This document shows positions 41,630 to 50,535 of a DNA stretch of 64,000 nucleotides, in pieces. The stretch comes from DATLSM01 sp049585815. Lineage in GTDB: Bacteria > Actinomycetota > Thermoleophilia > Solirubrobacterales > 70-9. Made by a program: the position numbers and the translations under genes. The notes under the pieces were generated by a model. It was given only the letters and a program-made list of their open reading frames with translations, was not told the origin of the DNA and did no database searches. How positions within the stretch are numbered: position 1 is the stretch's first letter; each line of letters opens with the position of its first letter. The stretch covers positions 1-64,000 of the forward strand of contig JBAVAR010000152.1 of NCBI GenBank assembly GCA_049585815.1. The letters are read 5' to 3'.

Positions 41630-43566
41630 GGTTGAAAAGGTTAGAGGAAGCGGCCGCGGCAATAGCGCCACTGCTCCTGATCGGTGGCCTGGCGCTGGCC
41701 GGCGGTGGCTTTGAGTTGAGTGACCGCCACATCGCCGGTCTGATCGTATGGCTGCTCCTCGCGGCGATGCTGGTCTTCGGCGCCGCGAGCCGGGCGACGC
41801 TGGCCCGGCCGTTTTACTGGGCGAGCGGGTTAATCGGTGCGCTGGCGATTCTTTCCGCATTCTCATCCCTTTGGTCTGCGTCGATCGAGCTGAGCGTGAT
41901 CGAGGCGGACCGGATTGTCGTCTACCTCGGTTTCTTCCTTGCCGCCTTTCTGATTGCCCAAACCGACAAGACGCGCCAACGTTTCGGCGAAGGGATCGCG
42001 CTATCGCTGATTTTCATCGCGGTCCTGGCGCTCGCCTCGAGGCTTTTGCCCCACCTTCTCTCCGTTGCCGAAGGCCCCGGCACGGGCTCCCGACTGAGCT
42101 ACCCGCTCGGTTACTGGAACGGCGATGGCGTTGTCTTCGGGATCGGGGCAGGGCTGGCGCTGTGGCTGGTTCGTCGCTCGCTCAATTCCGCCCTGCGCTG
42201 GCTCGCGCTCCTCTCGTTGCCGGCGGTCCTCCTCGCCCTCTATCTCACCTATTCGCGCGGCGGCCTGCTGGCGTTGGTGATCGCCTGCGGGTGCCTGATC
42301 GTCCTCTCCCACGACCGACTCTGGCTGCTCGCGACCCTCGCAATCGGGGCGCTGGGGGCACTGCCCGCCGTCCTGGCCGTACAGGCCCACCCGACAGTCG
42401 CCAAGAACCTGGCCGACTCCCACGTCGCCGGCCAGGGACTCGGAGTGCTCGCCATCCTCGCCGCTGGTTGCCTGCTGGCGGCAGCCCTTTACATCGGCCT
42501 GCGAGCGCTGGAGCGGCGCGAGGGCCTGCTGACCGGCCGCGCCCTCGCCGCCTCGCGAAACCCGCGGGTGCTGCGGGGGATCGCAGCGGCGGTTGCCCTG
42601 ATCGCGATCGGCGCCGCGATTGCAGTCGGAGGACGCGCCTGGCACCAGTTCTCCACCAATGACGTGCGCCCGCCGAGCAGCCCCCAGGAACACCTGACCC
42701 AGCTCTCCGGCAGCGGCCGCGATGAATTCTGGCGGGTCGCGATCGATGCTTTCGATGAAAAGCCGCTGCTCGGCCATGGCGCCGGCACCTACCGCATCTC
42801 TTGGCACCTGCTGCGGCACAACTCGGTGGCCAATCTCGATGCCCACTCGCTCTACCTGCAGGCCTTCGCAGAGTTGGGGGTGATCGGCGGCCTGCTCGTG
42901 CTGGCGATGGTCGGGGTGCTCCTGTGGAACGGGATCGCGGCCTGGCGGGCGGCGCGGGGTCGCGGACGCGATCTGTACGCGGCGCTGCTCGGGGCCGCCT
43001 TTGCCTTTGCGATCTGCTCGGCGATCGACTGGTTCTGGCAAATCGCGGTAATGGGCGCAATCTTCTTTTTCGCCACCGGCGTTCTCCTCGCCGGCCGTTG
43101 CGCTCAGTTGGCGGCGAAAGGCGCCCCTGGCGAGGGGCGGCAGGCGCGCCGGCGCTTCCGTCTTGCGATCGGGGGGCTGATCGTTGCCTGGATTGCGGCA
43201 GTGGCACTGGTCGGTCCGCTGCTGGTCGACCGCGAGATCAGCTCCAGCACCTCGGCGGCAGCCGAAGGCAACCTGGCGAGCGCCTTCAGCGACGCCGAAG
43301 CCGCCCGCTCGATCGAGCCCTGGGCCACCTCGCCCTATAAGCAGCTGGGGCTGCTGGCAGAGCTCCAAGGCAACTACCCGTCCGCCATCGCCTGGCTCAA
43401 CAAGGGAATCGAACGCGAAGAAAAGAGCTGGCTCCTCTACTACCTGCGGGCGAGAGTTGAGCACAAAGCGGGCGATGAAGCGGCGGCGCGGGCGGACCGG
43501 CTGGAGGCGCAGCGACTCAATCCCGAAGAAAAGTGCCTCCACGAAGGGTTCGAAAGCTGCACATGA
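41551..43566 (+). CDS. O-antigen ligase/polymerase-family (Wzy-like) protein with TPR tail
   Basis: 671 residues, with about 12 helices. The conserved large periplasmic loop 'GRDEFWRVAIDAFDEKPLLGHGAGTYRISW...NSVANLDAHSLYLQAFAELGVIGGLLV' (broken here) matches PF04932, whose members join glycan units (Wzy) or transfer them to an acceptor (WaaL). The last ~110 residues form TPR-like helices ('AFSDAEAARSIEPW', 'GLLAELQGNYPSAIAWLNKGIE'). ATG 41551 overlaps the divergent gene; TTG 41632 is an alternative. Its stop overlaps the next ATG (ATGA), beginning the biosynthetic operon. Confidence 0.85.
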   Translation: MPPDQALKEVRGFPQPSADDVGDSLAWLKRLEEAAAAIAPLLLIGGLALAGGGFELSDRHIAGLIVWLLLAAMLVFGAASRATLARPFYWASGLIGALAILSAFSSLWSASIELSVIEADRIVVYLGFFLAAFLIAQTDKTRQRFGEGIALSLIFIAVLALASRLLPHLLSVAEGPGTGSRLSYPLGYWNGDGVVFGIGAGLALWLVRRSLNSALRWLALLSLPAVLLALYLTYSRGGLLALVIACGCLIVLSHDRLWLLATLAIGALGALPAVLAVQAHPTVAKNLADSHVAGQGLGVLAILAAGCLLAAALYIGLRALERREGLLTGRALAASRNPRVLRGIAAAVALIAIGAAIAVGGRAWHQFSTNDVRPPSSPQEHLTQLSGSGRDEFWRVAIDAFDEKPLLGHGAGTYRISWHLLRHNSVANLDAHSLYLQAFAELGVIGGLLVLAMVGVLLWNGIAAWRAARGRGRDLYAALLGAAFAFAICSAIDWFWQIAVMGAIFFFATGVLLAGRCAQLAAKGAPGEGRQARRRFRLAIGGLIVAWIAAVALVGPLLVDREISSSTSAAAEGNLASAFSDAEAARSIEPWATSPYKQLGLLAELQGNYPSAIAWLNKGIEREEKSWLLYYLRARVEHKAGDEAAARADRLEAQRLNPEEKCLHEGFESCT

Positions 43567-45056
43567 GCAAGGCCTCTCCCACCGAGCCGGGACGCACGAC
43601 CTTGGCCGCCGCCGCCCAAAGCAGCGGGAAGATGCGGCCGGGCGCGGATACACCGCCCCAGCCGAGCCCGGGTGCGCGCGAGTCGCGCCGCCGGGGCGCC
43701 CTGCTGCGGCGCCTGCTCGCCTTCGCCGACTGGATCGGGCTGAGCGCCTCGCTCCTCCTCGTCACCGCGGTGAGCGCCAGCACAACCGTCGGAACGCTCT
43801 TCTGGGCGATGCTGTTCAGTCCGATCTGGATCCTCGTCTTCAAGCTCCATGGGCTCTATGACAACGACCACCGGCGGATCCGCCATAGCACCCTCGACGA
43901 GCTGCCCTCGCTGATCTCGGCCAGCCTGGTGGGCGTCTTGCTCCTCGACGGGTTGCTGGCGCTGAGCCCGGTCGGCTCACTCTCTCCCCTCAGCGCAATC
44001 GCGATCGGGGTCGGGGCCCTCACCAGCAGCTTCATCCTGCGTGGCTGCCTGCGCTTCCTCTGGCACCGAACGATCCCGGCGGCGGCCGGAATTGTGATCG
44101 GACCGCCCGAGGCGGTCGACGTCATCGCGCGGCGCATTTCGACTCACCCGGAGACGCGGCTATCGCTGGTCGGCTACCTCTCCTCACAGACCAAATCGGC
44201 CGCCACCCAGCTTCCGCGCCTCGGCTCGGTTACAGACATCTCAAGGCTGGCGCGCGAGCACACGATCGAGCGCGTGATCGTCAGCGAAGAAGAGATGCGC
44301 GAGCCGGGAACGGAGCGGCTGATCGAGGAGTGCAAGGCGGCGGGTCTTGCGCTGACCTTTCTCCCCCAGCACTATGGCCTGCTCGGCCGAGGCATCGAGC
44401 TGAACCGGCTGGCCGAGCTACCGGTGCTCGACTTCCGCTTCAGCGACCCGCCACGCTCGACGATCGCGATGAAGCGGGCGATGGACCTGATCGGTTCCGC
44501 TTGCCTTTTGCTGGTTCTCTCGCCCCTCCTGGTGGTGATCGCGCTTGCGATCCTGATCGACTCCGGTCGCCCGGTCCTCTTCCGCCAGCGGCGAATCGGC
44601 GAAGCCGGCAAGCCGTTCGACATGCTCAAGTTCCGCACGATGGTCACCGACGCCGAGCGCCGACTGCCGGAGCTGATCGATCTCTCGACCCTGGATCAGC
44701 CCGCCTTCAAGATCCCCGACGACCCCCGGGTCACGCGGATCGGACGGCGGCTGCGTCGCAGCAGTCTCGACGAGCTCCCGCAGCTGCTCAACGTCCTGCG
44801 CGGCGATATGTCGCTGGTCGGGCCCCGCCCGGAGGAGGAGGCGGTCGTCGCCCTGTATAGCGAGCGCCAGCGTGGCCGCCTCGAGATTAAGCCCGGGATG
44901 ACCGGACCGATGCAGGTCTACGGGCGCAGCGACCTCACCTTCGAGGAGCGGTTGGCGATGGAGCGCGACTACCTGGACAACATCTCGGTCCTGACCGATC
45001 TGGCGATCCTGCTGCGCACGCCGAGAGCGATCATCCGCGGCGAAGGCGCCTACTGA
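43563..45056 (+). CDS. Polyprenyl-phosphate sugar-1-phosphate transferase (initiating enzyme)
   Basis: 497 residues. Four or five N-terminal helices, a nucleotide-binding-like middle, then the bacterial sugar-transferase domain from about residue 303: 'KRAMDLIGSACLLLVLSPLL', 'RIGEAGKPFDMLKFRTMV', 'LDELPQLLNVLRGDMSLVGPRP'. This is the WbaP/EpsE-type enzyme that loads the first sugar phosphate onto undecaprenyl (or decaprenyl) phosphate at the inner membrane face. It overlaps the Wzy-like gene by four bases. It marks this locus as a complete polymer pathway. Confidence 0.92.
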   Translation: MSKASPTEPGRTTLAAAAQSSGKMRPGADTPPQPSPGARESRRRGALLRRLLAFADWIGLSASLLLVTAVSASTTVGTLFWAMLFSPIWILVFKLHGLYDNDHRRIRHSTLDELPSLISASLVGVLLLDGLLALSPVGSLSPLSAIAIGVGALTSSFILRGCLRFLWHRTIPAAAGIVIGPPEAVDVIARRISTHPETRLSLVGYLSSQTKSAATQLPRLGSVTDISRLAREHTIERVIVSEEEMREPGTERLIEECKAAGLALTFLPQHYGLLGRGIELNRLAELPVLDFRFSDPPRSTIAMKRAMDLIGSACLLLVLSPLLVVIALAILIDSGRPVLFRQRRIGEAGKPFDMLKFRTMVTDAERRLPELIDLSTLDQPAFKIPDDPRVTRIGRRLRRSSLDELPQLLNVLRGDMSLVGPRPEEEAVVALYSERQRGRLEIKPGMTGPMQVYGRSDLTFEERLAMERDYLDNISVLTDLAILLRTPRAIIRGEGAY

Positions 45057-45062
45057 GGCGCG

Positions 45063-46091
45063 ATGCCCCCCCGTCCTCCTCAGGTGGCCATCTGCATGGC
45101 CACCTTCAACCCCGACCCCGCGCTGCTGGAGCGCCAGATCGGCTCAATCCAGAGGCAGACCCACAAGACCTGGCTCTGCCTGATCAGCGACGACGGCTCC
45201 TCCGCGGAGCGCTTCGAGCTTTTGCGGAGGCTGACCGCGGACGATCCGCGCTTTGAGGTCTCGCGCTCGCAGGGTCGGCTCGGCTTCTACCTCAACTTCG
45301 AACGAGCGCTGAGGATGGCCCCGCCGGAGGCCGAGTTCATCGCCCTGGCCGATCAGGACGACTACTGGTTCCCAGAGAAGCTGACCGAACTCCTCGCCGG
45401 GTGCGGAGACGCGCAGCTCGTCTATAGCGATATGCGGATCATCGATGAGGCCGGCGACCTCATCTCCAATACCTTCTGGCGCGGGCGGGTCAACAACCAC
45501 ACCAATCTGGCCTCTCTACTGCTGGCCAACACCGTGACCGGCGCCGCGTCGATGTTCCGGCGCGGGGTGCTCGACATGGCGCTCCCCTTCCCAGCACCGA
45601 TCGGAGACCCATTCCACGATCAGTGGATCGCATCGGTTGCGCTGGCCGGCGGCCGGATCGCCTATCTCGATAAGCCTCTTTATGACTATGTGCAGCATCG
45701 GGGGGCGGCGCGCGGACACGGCGCCGCGATGCGCAGGTGGAACGCCGGACGGCTGTTGAGCTGGCGCCACCCGGGCCAGAGCCTCGAGCGGCTCGCGGAG
45801 CATGGGCAGCGCTCCTATGAGAAAAACGTTTGCCGCATCGGGCTCGCCGCCCAGACGATCGAAGCGAGGGCGGGAGGAAGGTTGCGGCCTGACAAGGCAC
45901 GCGTCGTGCGGCGGTTGGCTAGATTGGGACGGCCGCCGGAACCCGCCGCCTGGCTGGCGCTTCGCTCGCTGCGCCGGCTCTGGGGCAAGAACGAGACGAT
46001 GGGGATCGAGCTATCTCTGGTGGTCGGAATCTGGTGGAGGCGACTCAGCGCCGCTCGGTCCCTACTGCGCCGCCGAGGCGGCCGCCGCTAG
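45063..46091 (+). CDS. Glycosyltransferase family 2
   Basis: 342 residues. 'VAICMATFNPDPALLERQIGSIQRQTHKTWLCLISDDGSS' and 'IALADQDDYWFPEKL' (the metal/nucleotide-sugar DxD region) are typical of GT-A enzymes of the rhamnosyltransferase type. The acceptor region 'GDPFHDQWIASVAL' follows. Being next to the initiating transferase and in a locus with dTDP-rhamnose genes, a rhamnosyltransferase is plausible but unproven. It starts six bases after the preceding stop. Confidence 0.88.
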   Translation: MPPRPPQVAICMATFNPDPALLERQIGSIQRQTHKTWLCLISDDGSSAERFELLRRLTADDPRFEVSRSQGRLGFYLNFERALRMAPPEAEFIALADQDDYWFPEKLTELLAGCGDAQLVYSDMRIIDEAGDLISNTFWRGRVNNHTNLASLLLANTVTGAASMFRRGVLDMALPFPAPIGDPFHDQWIASVALAGGRIAYLDKPLYDYVQHRGAARGHGAAMRRWNAGRLLSWRHPGQSLERLAEHGQRSYEKNVCRIGLAAQTIEARAGGRLRPDKARVVRRLARLGRPPEPAAWLALRSLRRLWGKNETMGIELSLVVGIWWRRLSAARSLLRRRGGRR

Positions 46092-46104
46092 TAGCCTCGC
46101 GCTG

Positions 46105-47163
46105 ATGCCCACCGTCCTGCACATCCTCCCCCATCGGGGGGGAGGAGCGGAGACGTATGTCGATCTGCTCGAAGGCCTCGATGGTTACCGTCACCGTCGG
46201 GTGCCGCTCAGTGCCACCCGGTCGCGGCTGCGCGGGGTCCCCTCGGTGCTCCGCCGACGGCGGCGCATCGTCGAGCTCGGTCGTGAGGCGGACCTGGTCC
46301 ACGTCCACGGGGATATGGCTGCGATGCTCATCGCCCCTGCCATCGGGGATTGTCCCCTGGTGATCACGAGCCACGGGCTGCACCGCCTGCGACGCGCGCG
46401 GGGAGTGAGTGCGTGGTTCATCCGACGCCGGCTGCGGGCGGCCGTAGAGGCATCAACGAGGACAATCTGCATCGCAAAGGACGAGCGCGATGACCTCGCC
46501 GCCATCCTCCCACCCTCGCTTGGAGATCGGCTCGTAGTGGTCCGAAACGGGGTGCCGGTGCCGGTGCCGGCAGATCCCGCCCGGCGGGCAGAGACGCGAC
46601 GATCGCTGGGACTCGGGGATGGGGAGGTCGCGGTTCTGTTTGTAGGCCAGCTCGAGAAGCGCAAGGATCCCCTCGGCGCAATCGCCGCGACGCAGGCGGC
46701 CCGGGCTCACGGTGCCGCGGTCGTGCTCCTGATCGCCGGCAGCGGGCCGCTTGAAGGCGAGGTCCTCTCCCGTCAGGGGGCGGGGGTGAGGCCGCTGGGT
46801 CAGCGCGAGGACCTTCCGGATCTGTACGCGGCCGCCGACCTCTTCCTGCTCCCCTCCCATCGGGAGGGGATGTCGTTCGCGCTGCTGGAGGCGATGGCCC
46901 ATGGCCTACCCCCGATCGTGGCCGACGGGACCGGCAACGCCGAGACGGTTGGTGCGGCGGGCCCCGTCTTCCCCGCCGGCGACGTCGTTGCCATGTCAGA
47001 GCTCCTTGTCCGGCTCGCCTCCGATGCGGTGGCTCGCGCACAACTCGGCGAAGCGGCTCGCGAGAGGGTCCGCGCCGAGTTCGGCGCCGAGCGATTCCTG
47101 GCCGCCACGCGTGAGCAGTATGAAGCCGCCCTCGCCTCGGGCGGCGATCGTCAGGGCGCCTGA
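46105..47163 (+). CDS. Glycosyltransferase family 4
   Basis: 352 residues. 'PHRGGGAETYVDLLEGLDG' is the N-terminal GT-B acceptor side; 'VLFVGQLEKRKDPLGAIAA' and 'DLFLLPSHREGMSFALLEAMAHGLPPIVADG' (with the E-x7-E) form the nucleotide-sugar side. ATG 46105 directly begins the first strand. It overlaps the converging GT2 gene by 13 bases at the 3' end. Sugar and linkage are unknown. Confidence 0.9.
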   Translation: MPTVLHILPHRGGGAETYVDLLEGLDGYRHRRVPLSATRSRLRGVPSVLRRRRRIVELGREADLVHVHGDMAAMLIAPAIGDCPLVITSHGLHRLRRARGVSAWFIRRRLRAAVEASTRTICIAKDERDDLAAILPPSLGDRLVVVRNGVPVPVPADPARRAETRRSLGLGDGEVAVLFVGQLEKRKDPLGAIAATQAARAHGAAVVLLIAGSGPLEGEVLSRQGAGVRPLGQREDLPDLYAAADLFLLPSHREGMSFALLEAMAHGLPPIVADGTGNAETVGAAGPVFPAGDVVAMSELLVRLASDAVARAQLGEAARERVRAEFGAERFLAATREQYEAALASGGDRQGA

Positions 47164-47960
47164 CCGCGCCCTTCGCGGAGCGCCCGTTTGGCTGCCACCG
47201 GCAGCGCGAAGGAGACGACGGGCCGCAGCAGGCCGCTCGCACCCCTCAAACTGCGCCGCCGACGCAGGGCCCGCAGCCGAATTGCGATGCCCTCCGCCAG
47301 CTGAGCCCGCTCGGCGCGGGCGGCGACGTTGGTCGGGCCCATGACGCGCGTGCAGAGCTCCTCGTCGAGCGTGATCACTCGGTGGCGCTCCGCGATCCGC
47401 AGCCAGAGGTCGTACTCGGCGGCGTAGCGGTAGCGCGGGTCATAGCCGCCGGCCGAGAGCGCCACCTCACGCCGAAACGCGGCTGAGCTGTTGGGGATGG
47501 GGTTGAATTGCAGGAGAAGCGCTCCGATGTCTCCCGAGGCGAACGAGGTACGCGGCGTCAGTACCTTCCCGTCGAGGTCGACCTCGCGCATCCGGGTGCC
47601 AACCACCGCGACGCCCGGTTCAGCCGCGAGCACCTCGAGCTCTCGCGCAAGACGCTCGGGCGCCGAGTAGTCATCCGCGTCCTGAATCGCGACGACCGGG
47701 GCGGCGGCCGCCTGTATGCCGGCGTTCAGGGAGCGGGCAATGCCGACGTTTTGCTCAAGCCCGATCACCCTCCCCCGCGGGTCTGAGCCGATCGCCTCCT
47801 CCGCCACCTCCGCAGAGCGGTCGCTGGAGCCGTCATCGATCACGATCAGCTCGAGCCTCCGCTCGGTCTGTGCAAGGATCGATGCGATCGCCCGCGCGAC
47901 CGTGCTCTCGTTGTCATAGGCGCCGATCAGCACCGTGACGGCAGGCTGGACGGGGGCCAT
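47151..47960 (-). CDS. Glycosyltransferase family 2
   Basis: 269 residues. 'VTVLIGAYDNESTVARAIASILAQTERRLELIVIDDGSSD' and 'VVAIQDADDYSAPERLARE' give the GT-A fold and DxD-type region. 'NPIPNSSAAFRREVALSAGGYDPRYRYAAEYDLWLRI' is the usual WxR acceptor end. It is the only gene here on the minus strand between rightward genes, so it has its own promoter. C-terminal ~45 residues are Arg-rich. Confidence 0.88.
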   Translation of the reverse strand: MAPVQPAVTVLIGAYDNESTVARAIASILAQTERRLELIVIDDGSSDRSAEVAEEAIGSDPRGRVIGLEQNVGIARSLNAGIQAAAAPVVAIQDADDYSAPERLARELEVLAAEPGVAVVGTRMREVDLDGKVLTPRTSFASGDIGALLLQFNPIPNSSAAFRREVALSAGGYDPRYRYAAEYDLWLRIAERHRVITLDEELCTRVMGPTNVAARAERAQLAEGIAIRLRALRRRRSLRGASGLLRPVVSFALPVAAKRALREGRGQAP

Positions 47961-48017
47961 TGCAGTGCGCGAGCTTGGCAGATTGCCGCTTGATTCGCTG
48001 CTCTACGCTGGCATCTG

Positions 48018-49181
48018 ATGAGCAGCGACACCGCTCCCTGGACCGGAAAGCCGGTAGCGATAGTGCACGACTGGTTCCAGGGCTATCACGGCTCAGAGCG
48101 CGTGGTCGAGGTGTTGGCCGACGACGTCCTCGCCGAGGCCAGCCGCGTCGACATCTACACATTTCACGCCGCGCGCGAGCTGCTCCCGGCCAAGCTCGCG
48201 GCCCGGATCGTCCGCGAGTCGCGACCCACGCGGCTCCGGGGCGTGCGCCAGGTTGGCCACGACCCGGGGCGCTGGCGCTACCTCCTCCCCTACATGCCCT
48301 ACTACTTTCGCTCGCTCAACCTCAGCAGCTACGCGGCCGTCGTGATCTCCTCGCACGCCTGCGCGATTAATGCGGCTCCCCCAACGGGCACGCCAGCGCT
48401 CTGCTACTGCCACACGCCGATGCGCTACGCCTGGATGACAGAAACCGAGCGAGGGCGCCTTCATGGTGCTCGTGGCGCCGCGCTGCTTTTACTCTCGGGC
48501 TGGCTGCGGCGCCGCGACCGTGCGGCCGCGCAACGCCCTGATCGGCTAATCGCCAACTCAAGTGCCGTACGGGACCGAATCCGTCGCTTCTACGGACGCG
48601 ACGCCGATGTCGTCCACCCCCCAGTCGAGCTCACCGACCTTCAATCGCCTGCAGCTGCGGAGCGGACCCACTTCCTCTGGGTAGGCCGTCTGGTCCCCTA
48701 CAAGCGTCCGCTGCTGGTCGCCGAGGCGTTCCGCGGGCTCCCCCAGCATCTGACGATGGTCGGCATTGGCCCCCAGGAAGCGGAGCTACGTGAGCGACTG
48801 CCGGAGAATGTCGATCTGCGCGGTTGGATCTCGCGCGGTGAGCTGGCCGGCCTGTACCGAGGGGCCGCCGGGTTCCTCCACGTCGGCGAGGAGGACTTTG
48901 GGATCACCATGGTTGAGGCACTCGCTGCGGGCGCCCCTGTGATTGCACTGAACGCCGGCGGGGCACGCGACATCGTCCGCGACGGCATCGACGGCATCCT
49001 CGTCTCCGATCCGACGGTGGATTCTCTGCGCAACGCCGTCGAGCGGGTTGCTGGGGGGCATTGGGACCGCGACGGCCTCGCCGACCGGGCCGCCGGGTTT
49101 TCTCGGGAGCGTTTCGTCACCAACATGCGTGCGATGCTCGATCAGACGATGCGCGGGCACGCCGAGAGGCGGTCGCAATAA
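48018..49181 (+). CDS. Glycosyltransferase family 4
   Basis: 387 residues. 'VAIVHDWFQGYHGSERVVEVLADDV' opens a GT-B fold of the mannosyltransferase/WbaZ type; 'HFLWVGRLVPYKRPLLVAEAF', 'VDLRGWISRGELAGLYRGAAGFLHVGEEDFGITMVEALAAGAPVIALNAGG' complete it, with the E-x7-E pair. 'CYCHTPMRYAWMTETERG' is a family hallmark. It probably adds one internal sugar of the repeat unit. The next gene is a methyltransferase 11 bases on. Confidence 0.9.
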   Translation: MSSDTAPWTGKPVAIVHDWFQGYHGSERVVEVLADDVLAEASRVDIYTFHAARELLPAKLAARIVRESRPTRLRGVRQVGHDPGRWRYLLPYMPYYFRSLNLSSYAAVVISSHACAINAAPPTGTPALCYCHTPMRYAWMTETERGRLHGARGAALLLLSGWLRRRDRAAAQRPDRLIANSSAVRDRIRRFYGRDADVVHPPVELTDLQSPAAAERTHFLWVGRLVPYKRPLLVAEAFRGLPQHLTMVGIGPQEAELRERLPENVDLRGWISRGELAGLYRGAAGFLHVGEEDFGITMVEALAAGAPVIALNAGGARDIVRDGIDGILVSDPTVDSLRNAVERVAGGHWDRDGLADRAAGFSRERFVTNMRAMLDQTMRGHAERRSQ

Positions 49182-49192
49182 ACTGACCCACG

Positions 49193-49951
49193 GTGAGCGA
49201 CGAGACGCATTCAGTCGCTGCTCCCTCCATCGCGCGCCAATCGCCGTGCACCCAGGTACTTGCTGCGGTCGGCGAGGAGATCGAGCTCCTGCTGCGCGGG
49301 ATCGCGAATGAGCAGCGGAGCCCGGTCCTGCTCGATGTCGGCTGCTGGGATGGTGGGCTCAGCAGGCGCTGCGGCGCGGCACTTGAAACGGAGGAGATCC
49401 TCGGCGTCGAGGTTTACCCAGGCCCGGCCGCGGCAGCTGAGCGAGACGGTCTGGAGGTGGCGCGCATCGATCTCGAAACCGAGACGTTCCCCTGGCCCGA
49501 CGGGAGCGTTGACGTCTTGGTCTGCAACCAAGTTCTCGAGCACCTCAAGAATGTCTGGCTGCCAATGACCGAAATGCACCGGGTGCTTCGCAAAGGAGGG
49601 CACGCGTTGTTCTCGGTGCCGAATCTGGCAAGCCTCCACAACAGGGGGCTGCTGGCCTTGGGGCGGCAACCGACCTCGATCCGGGTCTTCGGTCCTCATG
49701 TGCGTGGGTACACCTACGGCGAGTTCCGCAACTTCGTCGAGCGGGGGGGCGCCTTCCAGGTTGAACGGAGCCTCACTGCCGGCTTCTACCCGTTGCCGGC
49801 ACGGTGGAGCGCACCGCTGTCGAGAATGTGGCGCGCGGCCGGCCACACAACGATCGTCCTTGCCCGAAAGACCGATGCCAAGCCCCCATGGCTCGATTAC
49901 ATAAACGGCCAGCTCGACGACGGAATGCAGACCTTTTACGCCCGCGATTAG
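49193..49951 (+). CDS. Class I SAM-dependent methyltransferase
   Basis: 252 residues. Motif I 'LLDVGCWDGGLSRRCG' and the downstream 'VDVLVCNQVLEHLKNVWLPMTEMHRVLRKGGHALFSVPNLASL' are standard for class I methyltransferases (Methyltransf_11 type). No GT domain is attached. In this locus it could O-methylate a sugar or cap the chain; the acceptor is not known. The GTG start is next to the preceding stop. Confidence 0.85.
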   Translation: MSDETHSVAAPSIARQSPCTQVLAAVGEEIELLLRGIANEQRSPVLLDVGCWDGGLSRRCGAALETEEILGVEVYPGPAAAAERDGLEVARIDLETETFPWPDGSVDVLVCNQVLEHLKNVWLPMTEMHRVLRKGGHALFSVPNLASLHNRGLLALGRQPTSIRVFGPHVRGYTYGEFRNFVERGGAFQVERSLTAGFYPLPARWSAPLSRMWRAAGHTTIVLARKTDAKPPWLDYINGQLDDGMQTFYARD

Positions 49952-49986
49952 GCGCAGTGGCACTTAAGCGAAGAAGCCTCGCTCGC

Positions 49987-50535
49987 TCAGAACGGAAGTG
50001 AATCGCTGATTTCGGCCAGCTTTGGAGCGGTCCGATCACGCTGGCTGAGCAGGGGTTCGGCGATTGGCCACTCGACGCCGACGTCGGGATCATCCCAGGC
50101 GATGCCGGCCTCGGTCAACGGGTCATAGGGGCTGGAGAGAAGGTAGGCGACATCGGCGACGTCGCTCAGCACGGCGAAACCGTGGCCAAAGCCGGCGGGG
50201 ACGAAGAGCTGGCGGTGCTTTTGGTCATCGAGCAGGTGTCCCTCCCACCCGCCGTAGGTCGGGGAGCCGCGACGCAGGTCGACCGCGACATCGAAGATCG
50301 AGCCCCGCGGGCAGCGGACCAGCTTCGCCTGCCCCGGCTCGGTCTGGAAATGCAGGCCACGAAGAGTGTTCTTGGCCGAGCGGGAGTGGTTGTGCTGGAC
50401 GAAATCGAGGTCGACCCCCAGCTCGGCCCAGGTGTCGCGGCGGAAGGTCTCGACCATGAAGCCGCGCTCATCACCGTGGACCTCGGGCTCGAGCAGGATG
50501 ACGCCATCGATCTTTGTCTCCAGTGCTCGCGCCAT
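49987..50535 (-). CDS. rfbC: dTDP-4-dehydrorhamnose 3,5-epimerase
   Basis: 182 residues from ATG 50535. 'RGFMVETFRRDTWAELGVDLDFVQHNHSRSAKNTLRGLHFQ' contains the catalytic His of the RmlC fold (RGLHFQ), and 'LFVPAGFGHGFAVLSDVADVAYLLS' is the second signature. It epimerises C3 and C5 of dTDP-4-keto-6-deoxyglucose, step three of dTDP-L-rhamnose synthesis. The ATG overlaps the rfbB stop (TGATG), so it is the last gene of an rfbA-D-B-C operon. Confidence 0.96.
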   Translation of the reverse strand: MARALETKIDGVILLEPEVHGDERGFMVETFRRDTWAELGVDLDFVQHNHSRSAKNTLRGLHFQTEPGQAKLVRCPRGSIFDVAVDLRRGSPTYGGWEGHLLDDQKHRQLFVPAGFGHGFAVLSDVADVAYLLSSPYDPLTEAGIAWDDPDVGVEWPIAEPLLSQRDRTAPKLAEISDSLPF

